From Erythrobacter sp. NAP1 (GTDB lineage Bacteria; Pseudomonadota; Alphaproteobacteria; Sphingomonadales; Sphingomonadaceae): 64,000 nt of DNA. The DNA lies in contig NZ_CH672390.1 of NCBI RefSeq assembly GCF_000152865.1, forward strand, positions 62,001 to 126,000. Reading direction: 5' to 3'. Below the pieces are notes generated by a model that was not told where the DNA came from, ran no database searches, and saw only the letters and a program-made list of their open reading frames with translations. Position numbers and translations under genes: made by a program. Position 1 is the first letter of the stretch. Each line of letters opens with the position of its first letter. Shown here piece by piece: positions 58,037-64,000 of this stretch.

Positions 58037-60259
58037 TTAGCGAGCGTTCGAAACCCGCCGCGTGCTGGTGGCGTGAGCGCGCACATCCTCTTCCCAGAAT
58101 CGCACCGGCTTCAACTTGTGGTCGACGTAAAGTTGCATCTGGTCGGTGTAGTGCGGGCTTTCGGGCCGGGTCGTTGCAGAGCCGAAGGGCTGGATGCTCT
58201 CTGATTTCACGCGGCCACCATCGGCAGGCCACTCGACCCACTGGATGAAGCTGTCGCCGTGAACGAGGCTGAGCCGCCCGTCATCGTCGATCCGCCAGGT
58301 TGTCGACGCGCGCAGTGTGTCCGAACCGCCATCGAGCGGCAGGTCGACATCGCCCTGACGCAGCCGCAACAGATCGCTCATCGGCGGGTCGATCCGGCCG
58401 AAATGCTCCATCAGGTGGTCGACTTCGTTGCGCAGGTGCTCTTCGATGCTGGGCGAATTGCCGTTATTGTATTCCGCGCTCATGTAATCGCGGATCATCA
58501 ACAGAGCGAGCGCATCGGCTGCGCCCACATTATCGGCGGTGAAATCCCATGTGAGCAGCAACTGGCGAGCCTCCTCCAGATCGCCTTCCGCTTCCAGCGC
58601 TTCAAGCTCGTCGAACATTTTGTCGACATAGCTTTCGCGCACATAGGCGGTGTCGTACTTGATCCGCTCCAGCTCGGCGCGGGTCAGCGGGCCTTCGGTC
58701 TCCGAAAGCAGCTGATAGGCGCGGCGCGAACGGTTGGTTTGCTTGAGCTCGATCCCAAGCACCGGAGAGAAATCGTCCGGGCTCAGATCGCTGCCTTCGC
58801 CAGCGGCAGTGTAGGGCTCGTTATTGGCGTTGTAGATCCAGCCGCTGGGCGGATTGATGAGCTTGGGAATGCGCTCATATTCGACCGGACCGTTCCAGAT
58901 GAGGTCCGAGCGCGTCCCGTCAAGGATACCGCGCCAGTTCGCCTTCACGTCCTCTGGCCGGTTCGGGATAGCGGCGTTGTAAACATAGGCGATGTTACCC
59001 TCGCGGTCGGCGTAGATGAAGTTGGTCGACGGGATCGCCATGCGCGCGATCTGCGTCTCCCATTCCTCGAGATTGGATGCCTTGTTGATGCGGTAATAGG
59101 CGTCGAGCTGATCGATGCTGCCCATGCCGCCATATCGGATCGCGAAGTAGCCGTTGTCGTTCCTGATGACCGGCCCATGTGCGCTGCGATAGATCGTGCG
59201 GCTGACGGGCAGGGTGATCGGACCCATCTTGACCGGCAGGGTGAAGCTGATCTCCTCGAGCTCGCGCCATTCGCCGTCGAGCATGTATTGCGAGCCGTCC
59301 TCGCTCACCTCCAGCTTGTAGATGTCGGCCATGTCCGGGCGGTTGACCGTGTTGGTCCAGCCAAGGTTCTCGTTGTGGCCGAGGAAGGGGTAGGGCGATC
59401 CGGGGAAGTTTGCGCCGGTAAAGTGCCAGCCTTCGCCCGATTGCACGCCAAGCTCGTACCAGGCGACCCCGCCGCGCAGCGGTTGGTGCGAGTTGGAAAT
59501 GAGCGTGGTGGGCCCGCCCGAACGCTCCGGCGTCACCGCCCATGCGTTGGAGCCAAGGTGGTCAGCTTCCTCGCCCCACGGCAGAACCAGCCCGTGCCGG
59601 CCCTGTCCGCCCGGCTCTGCCTCATCGACCGGAGCGCTGCTTTCAGGCGAATGGCCTTCGCGCGGGAAACCGGGAATGTCCGGACCGAATTCGCGGCGCA
59701 GTTCATCGCCCGAAACCAGTGGGCCGATGACATTGCCAAGACCGTAGAAGAACGGTTGGCGCAGCGCGAAGCCCGCGGCGATGTCGACGCCGTTGACCGG
59801 GAACAGATTGCCCAGCTTCACCTCGCCGGGGTTCTCTTCGGCATATTGGTTGAGGCCGACTGCATAAGCTTCAAGCAGCGCGCGTGTGTCGGCGGGAAGG
59901 CCGGGATATTCGCGCTCTGCCGTGCCGCGCGCATCAACGAGGTGGTAAGCGAAATCGAATTGCGCCCCGTCCTGGCCCGCAATTGCGCCATAGCGCCCGC
60001 GGCTCATCGCGATCACGTCCTGCAGTGTGAAGAAATCATCTTCGGAGTGAGCGATGGCGACCCCATATGCGACATCGGCATCGGTCTCGCCATAAATCAT
60101 CGGCACGCCATATTCGTCGCGCACGATCTCGGCGGAATATTCGCGGTATTCGGGCGCCTCTGCGGTGAGCGCGGAGAACGGCTCCCACGTCGCCAGATAG
60201 ACAAATGCCGCAAGCAGCAGGACGACCAGCGCAAGCGCGCCGCCTTTAAGCCATTTCAT
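58037..60259 (-). CDS. Penicillin acylase family Ntn-hydrolase
   Basis: This 740-residue precursor has an N-terminal membrane/signal segment (residues 6-24). The alpha chain opens VRDEYGVPMIYGETDADVAY with YGVAIAHSEDDFFTLQ. The autocleavage site and beta-chain nucleophile is Ser237 (HLGSNAWAV), followed by the family Asn and Arg contacts (NSHQ, GHNENLGWTNTVN). Such enzymes cleave amide-linked acyl groups from beta-lactams, N-acyl-homoserine lactones or N-acyl amino acids in the periplasm. The substrate is not decided by sequence. It is transcribed upstream of the M16 peptidase with a 153-base gap. Confidence 0.94.
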   Translation of the reverse strand: MKWLKGGALALVVLLLAAFVYLATWEPFSALTAEAPEYREYSAEIVRDEYGVPMIYGETDADVAYGVAIAHSEDDFFTLQDVIAMSRGRYGAIAGQDGAQFDFAYHLVDARGTAEREYPGLPADTRALLEAYAVGLNQYAEENPGEVKLGNLFPVNGVDIAAGFALRQPFFYGLGNVIGPLVSGDELRREFGPDIPGFPREGHSPESSAPVDEAEPGGQGRHGLVLPWGEEADHLGSNAWAVTPERSGGPTTLISNSHQPLRGGVAWYELGVQSGEGWHFTGANFPGSPYPFLGHNENLGWTNTVNRPDMADIYKLEVSEDGSQYMLDGEWRELEEISFTLPVKMGPITLPVSRTIYRSAHGPVIRNDNGYFAIRYGGMGSIDQLDAYYRINKASNLEEWETQIARMAIPSTNFIYADREGNIAYVYNAAIPNRPEDVKANWRGILDGTRSDLIWNGPVEYERIPKLINPPSGWIYNANNEPYTAAGEGSDLSPDDFSPVLGIELKQTNRSRRAYQLLSETEGPLTRAELERIKYDTAYVRESYVDKMFDELEALEAEGDLEEARQLLLTWDFTADNVGAADALALLMIRDYMSAEYNNGNSPSIEEHLRNEVDHLMEHFGRIDPPMSDLLRLRQGDVDLPLDGGSDTLRASTTWRIDDDGRLSLVHGDSFIQWVEWPADGGRVKSESIQPFGSATTRPESPHYTDQMQLYVDHKLKPVRFWEEDVRAHATSTRRVSNAR

Positions 60260-60351
60260 CGCTCAGATCACTCCACTCTCTCTTGACGCGACAATTGCGG
60301 GGGCTGATCCCTTCGTCAAGCAGTAGCGGGGCCGAGGCGAAAAAGAGGCGT

Positions 60352-60378
60352 CTTGCAAAGGGGCTTGCAGGACCTACC
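60352..60378 (+). promoter_or_regulatory. Candidate sigma-32 promoter of clpB
   Basis: CTTGCA at 60352-60357 resembles the alphaproteobacterial RpoH -35 (CTTGAA). CCTACC starts 15 bases further on, at about 60373, and could be a weak -10. It lies about 100 bases before the clpB ATG, and rpoH is in the same window. Pattern reading only. Confidence 0.35.
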
Positions 60379-60480
60379 TACCCAACTAATACACCTAGGC
60401 GGGAGAATTATCGCTGAAACCACTTGTGTTGCCAAAATGCAACACTACATTTCAGGGGTAATCCGAATGAGGGAACGTCC

Positions 60481-63057
60481 ATGAATCTCGAAAAATTCAC
60501 CGATCGCGCAAAAGGTTTTCTGCAGAGCGCGCAGACCGTCGCGATCCGCATGAACCATCAGCGCATCACGCCGCTCCACTTGCTCAAGGCATTGCTTGAG
60601 GATGAGGAAGGCATGGCTGCCGGCCTGATCCAGCGCGCCGGTGGTGAGGCTGGCCTTGCGGTGAGTGCGGTCGATATCGGTCTTTCCAAGATCCCGCAGG
60701 TAACGGGCAGCGGCGCACAATCGACGCCTGGGCTGGATAACGACGCCGTTCGCGTGCTCGACAGCGCCGAACAACTCGCGGACAAGGCGGGTGATGCGTA
60801 CGTCACGGTCGAACGGCTGCTGACCGCGCTTGCGCTCGCCTCTGGTTCAACCGGCGAGGCGATGAAGGCGGCGAGCGTTACTCCGCAAAGCCTGAACGCT
60901 GCGATCGAGGACCTGCGCGGCGGTCGCAAGGCCGACAGCGCGAACGCCGAAAGCAATTACGACGCGATGGAAAAATTCGCCCGCGACCTCACGCAGGCCG
61001 CGCGCGACGGCAAGCTCGATCCGGTCATCGGCCGCGACGAGGAAATCCGCCGCACGATCCAGATCCTTGCGCGCCGCACCAAGAACAACCCCGCGATCAT
61101 CGGTGAGCCCGGCACGGGTAAGACCGCGATTGCCGAAGGCCTCGCGCTGCGCATCGCGAATGGCGATGTGCCCGACAGCTTGAAGGGCCGCACGTTGATG
61201 AGCCTCGACATGGGCGCTCTGATCGCTGGCGCGAAGTATCGCGGCGAGTTCGAAGAACGCCTCAAATCGATCCTGGACGAGGTGCGCCATGCCGATGGCA
61301 ATATCATCCTGTTCATCGACGAGATGCACACGCTGATCGGTGCGGGCGCGAGCGAAGGCTCAATGGATGCCTCAAACCTGTTAAAGCCCGCACTGTCTCG
61401 CGGCGAGCTTCACTGCATCGGGGCGACCACGCTCGACGAATACCAGAAGTATGTCGAGAAGGACCCCGCGCTCCAGCGGCGTTTTCAGCCGGTCTATATC
61501 GAGGAGCCGACGGTCGAGGACACCGTTAGCATCCTTCGCGGCATCAAGGACAAGTACGAGCTTCACCACGGCGTGCGAATTACCGACACCGCGATTGTCG
61601 CCGCGGCAAAGCTGTCCGACCGCTACATCCAGAACCGCTTCCTCCCCGACAAGGCCATCGACCTTATGGATGAGGCCGCGAGCCGCATCCGCATGGAAGT
61701 CGAATCGAAGCCTGAAGAGATCGAAGCGCTCGACCGCCGGATCATCCAGCTCAAGATCGAGGAATCGGCGCTCGAGAAGGAAGACGACACGGCCTCGAAG
61801 GACCGGCTGGCAAATCTGCTGAAGGAGTTGGCCGAGCTTGAACAGGAATCGTCCGAGCTGACGACCCGCTGGCAGAACGAGCGCGACAAGATCGAAGCCG
61901 AAGGCAAGATCAAGGAAGAGCTCGACGCAGCCAAGCTCGAACTCGAACAGGCGCAGCGTTCGGGCGACCTCGCGAAAGCGGGCGAGCTTTCCTACGGAAC
62001 GATCCCCGATCTTGAGAAAAAGCTAGCCGCTGCTGAAGACCTCACCGAGAACGCGCTGCTGCGCGAGGAAGTGACCGAAGAGGACATCGCAAGCGTCGTC
62101 TCGCGCTGGACCGGCATTCCCATCGACAAGATGATGGAAGGAGAACGCGAAAAGCTGCTGGAGATGGAAAGCATCATCGGCAAGCGCGTGATCGGGCAGT
62201 CGCAGGCAATCGAGGCGGTATCGAAGGCTGTCCGCCGAGCGCGTGCGGGGCTTCAAGACCCCAACCGACCGCTCGGCAGCTTCCTGTTCCTCGGTCCCAC
62301 CGGCGTCGGCAAGACCGAGCTTACCAAGGCGCTCGCCGAATTCCTGTTCGACGATGACCAGGCGCTCGTGCGCATCGACATGAGCGAATTCATGGAGAAG
62401 CACTCTGTCGCACGCCTTATCGGCGCGCCTCCGGGCTATGTCGGCTATGATGAGGGCGGGGTGCTGACCGAAGCGGTGCGGCGTCGTCCGTACCAGGTCG
62501 TGTTGTTCGACGAGGTCGAGAAAGCGCACACCGATGTCTTCAACGTGCTGCTGCAGGTGCTCGACGACGGGCATCTGACCGACGGGCAGGGGCGCAAGGT
62601 CGACTTCTCGAACACGCTCATTATCCTGACATCGAACCTCGGCAGCCAGCACCTCTCGAACCTGGGTGACGACCAAAAGGTCGCCGATGTCGAGGACCAG
62701 GTTATGGACGTGGTTCGCGGGCATTTCCGTCCCGAGTTCCTGAACCGCCTCGACGAGATCATCCTGTTCCACCGTCTCGCGATGGAGCACATGGCGCCGA
62801 TCGTGGAGATTCAGGTCAAGCGCGTTCAGAAGCTGCTCGACGATCGCAAGATCACGCTCGAGCTCACCGATGCGGCGCTGCGCTGGCTTGGCCGGGTTGG
62901 CTACGATCCGGTCTATGGCGCACGACCTCTGAAGCGCGCGGTGCAGCGTTACCTTCAAGACCCGCTCGCCGAGATGCTCATTCAGGGCAATGTGAGCGAT
63001 GGCGTTACGCTCAAGGTCGACGAAGGCGATGGCGCGCTCGAAATGACCGTGGTCTGA
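60481..63057 (+). CDS. clpB: ATP-dependent disaggregase ClpB
   Basis: This 858-residue protein has the ClpB layout: the N-terminal Clp_N repeats, then AAA-1 with Walker [15 protein letters not shown] and [14 protein letters not shown]. The long middle coiled coil ([20 protein letters not shown] ... [20 protein letters not shown]) distinguishes ClpB from ClpA. AAA-2 has [14 protein letters not shown] and [20 protein letters not shown]. It threads and solubilises aggregated proteins with DnaK. ATG 60481 fits the family N-terminus [14 protein letters not shown]. It is a classic RpoH target; rpoH lies at 11263. Confidence 0.97.
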   Translation: MNLEKFTDRAKGFLQSAQTVAIRMNHQRITPLHLLKALLEDEEGMAAGLIQRAGGEAGLAVSAVDIGLSKIPQVTGSGAQSTPGLDNDAVRVLDSAEQLADKAGDAYVTVERLLTALALASGSTGEAMKAASVTPQSLNAAIEDLRGGRKADSANAESNYDAMEKFARDLTQAARDGKLDPVIGRDEEIRRTIQILARRTKNNPAIIGEPGTGKTAIAEGLALRIANGDVPDSLKGRTLMSLDMGALIAGAKYRGEFEERLKSILDEVRHADGNIILFIDEMHTLIGAGASEGSMDASNLLKPALSRGELHCIGATTLDEYQKYVEKDPALQRRFQPVYIEEPTVEDTVSILRGIKDKYELHHGVRITDTAIVAAAKLSDRYIQNRFLPDKAIDLMDEAASRIRMEVESKPEEIEALDRRIIQLKIEESALEKEDDTASKDRLANLLKELAELEQESSELTTRWQNERDKIEAEGKIKEELDAAKLELEQAQRSGDLAKAGELSYGTIPDLEKKLAAAEDLTENALLREEVTEEDIASVVSRWTGIPIDKMMEGEREKLLEMESIIGKRVIGQSQAIEAVSKAVRRARAGLQDPNRPLGSFLFLGPTGVGKTELTKALAEFLFDDDQALVRIDMSEFMEKHSVARLIGAPPGYVGYDEGGVLTEAVRRRPYQVVLFDEVEKAHTDVFNVLLQVLDDGHLTDGQGRKVDFSNTLIILTSNLGSQHLSNLGDDQKVADVEDQVMDVVRGHFRPEFLNRLDEIILFHRLAMEHMAPIVEIQVKRVQKLLDDRKITLELTDAALRWLGRVGYDPVYGARPLKRAVQRYLQDPLAEMLIQGNVSDGVTLKVDEGDGALEMTVV

Positions 63058-63501
63058 GCGAAGGCTTATCAATCGGCATGCGCGGGGGCTCGCATCGCTC
63101 CCGCGCTGCCAATGAAACAAAACCGTCATTTCGGTTTGAATCAGCCTTGCTTGGGCGCGCAACGATATGACGACTTTGTGACAAATTCTTAGCGTGGGGT
63201 GGAAAATTGCGTCAGGCGGCTCCACTCGATTTCATTATTATGCTGCGACGCAGCATTTTTAACCGATGCGAATTCTGCCCTGTGTGATTCCCGCAACACT
63301 GGGCAAGATTCTGGCCAAAAACCGCGCTGTAATCTGAACGTCTCATTTACATGCCCCCTTCGCTATTGCACACAACCGTCACCGCAGGGGCTGAGCTGCG
63401 CCAAAAATCGGGGAATCGACCAACGTGCATGGGGTAAGATGCGCGTAGGTACAGATCATGATGGCGCTGTCTGAGCTTCGGTTGTCGCAACTGGAGTGAT
63501 C
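63058..63501 (+). other. 444-base intergenic region between clpB and the TonB-dependent receptor
   Basis: It contains a likely clpB terminator (63240-63260). The rest, about 240 bases, should hold the receptor promoter and leader. I see no clear -35/-10 pair, and the short open frames have no ribosome sites. Confidence 0.5.
63240..63260 (+). terminator. Intrinsic terminator-like hairpin downstream of clpB
   Basis: ATGCTGC (63240-63246) pairs perfectly with GCAGCAT (63250-63256) over a 3-base loop and is followed by TTTTAA. It lies 180 bases after the clpB stop, so a long 3' leader would remain. Confidence 0.6.
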
Positions 63502-64000
63502 ATGAAGAAGTTTCACAACAATTCGCTGAAGGCGCTTGCCTTCTCCGCATCGGCTATCGCGTTTGCGGTTGCCGGTCCTGTTTATGCGCAGGACACCAAC
63601 GAAGACGAGCAGGAAGAGCCCGATGGCGTAACGACCGGTCAGGGTCAGGACGTTGAAGTCTCGACCGGCTCGCAGGGTCAGACGAACGATAACCGCATTA
63701 CCGTTACCGGTTCGCGTATTGTCCGTGACACCTACAGCTCGATTTCGCCGCTTCAGGTTCTCTCGACCGAGAACCAGCAGTCGGTTGGTGCATTCGACCC
63801 CGCACAGATCCTCCAGCGCTCGGAAGCAGCCGCCGGTACGCAGATCGACGCGACCTTCCAGGGCTTCGTTCTCGACAACGGCCCGGGTTCGCAGACGATC
63901 AACCTTCGCGGTATCGGCGCAGGCCGTACGCTCGTTCTCGTCAATGGCCGCCGCCTCGCACCTGCCGGTGTGGAAGGCGCTCCGACCGTCCCGTCGATCA
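63502..64000 (+). CDS. TonB-dependent outer-membrane receptor, N-terminal part (truncated by window end)
   Basis: From ATG 63502 (GGAG seven bases upstream) the frame stays open to the window end, giving 166 residues. The signal peptide runs to about GPVYAQ (residue 30). An acidic Gln/Asp/Glu-rich linker precedes the plug domain, with ITVTGSRIVRDTYSS (TonB-box-like VTGSRI) and IDATFQGFVLDNGPG, then TINLRGIGAGRTLVLVNGRR. The receptor takes up siderophores or large nutrients across the outer membrane with TonB energy. The barrel lies beyond the window, so substrate is unknown. Confidence 0.93.
   Translation, partial: MKKFHNNSLKALAFSASAIAFAVAGPVYAQDTNEDEQEEPDGVTTGQGQDVEVSTGSQGQTNDNRITVTGSRIVRDTYSSISPLQVLSTENQQSVGAFDPAQILQRSEAAAGTQIDATFQGFVLDNGPGSQTINLRGIGAGRTLVLVNGRRLAPAGVEGAPTVPSI

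Noticed and set aside
58259..60286. Long plus-strand open frame antisense to the penicillin acylase gene
   Set aside because: The minus strand has the full Ntn-hydrolase motifs and signal segment. The antisense frame is a shadow.
1..64000. tRNA genes, CRISPR arrays, insertion sequences, prophage genes
   Set aside because: No cloverleaf with TTCGAATC-type arms, no regularly spaced repeats, and no transposase, integrase or phage structural genes were recognised.

Overview
The window is a continuous stretch of a GC-rich alphaproteobacterial chromosome, most likely Sphingomonadales and, within that, a marine Erythrobacteraceae-type organism. The clade call is inference. It rests on ChpT (the CtrA-pathway phosphotransferase), a class GN sortase with its VIT/VWA target, a sphingosine-1-phosphate-lyase-like enzyme, a TorF-type porin, a TonB-dependent receptor, an ATP12 chaperone and an RskA-type ECF sigma system. 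Coding density is high. Many neighbouring genes overlap by ATGA, GTGA or TGATG junctions. I see no insertion sequence, prophage, CRISPR array or tRNA. The only structural RNA recognised is RNase P RNA.

Layout. 1-1405: clpX 3' end, a small membrane protein and an aspartate/glutamate racemase. 1535-9701 (all minus strand): sortase target, sortase, PLP lyase, mtgA, CDF metal transporter, ECF sigma factor, anti-sigma factor, then a separately terminated fasciclin protein. 9876-11259: a divergent HTH regulator and a small P-loop kinase. 11263-16419: rpoH, an RluD-type synthase, a JAMM peptidase, chpT, an amidase, rnpB and a TspO-like protein. 16497-25615: a trypsin-type autotransporter, UDP-glucose dehydrogenase, a phosphoesterase, a TorF porin, glyoxalase I and nhaA. 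25711-31920: an NfrB-like glycosyltransferase with a barrel-like partner, a TauE/SafE exporter with a TIGR02186-type protein, and a HerA-type ATPase. 31933-38474 (minus strand): a TIR-transmembrane-periplasmic-binding-protein fusion, queE, a VOC protein, valS and a crotonase. 38608-42232: an Mla lipid-transport operon. 42229-45431 (minus strand): crcB, an Rlu synthase, a HAD phosphatase, a small membrane protein and ATP12. 45648-51122: rpsU, an FKBP, gatC-gatA-small ORF-gatB and a phytase-like protein. 51119-60259 (minus strand): CocE hydrolase, aldehyde dehydrogenase, a small protein, M16 peptidase and penicillin acylase. 60481 to the end: clpB and the start of a TonB-dependent receptor.

How genes work together. 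Clear modules are: protein quality control (clpX, rpoH, clpB); sortase anchoring (target, sortase, perhaps the divergent regulator); an overlapping CDF-sigma-anti-sigma operon followed by a fasciclin gene with an ECF-like promoter, recalling mycobacterial SigK-RskA-MPT70/83; outer-membrane lipid homeostasis (MlaE/F/D plus lipoprotein); and indirect aminoacylation (GatCAB). The most unusual gene is the predicted inner-membrane receptor with a cytoplasmic TIR domain and a periplasmic ligand-binding domain (31933-33711).
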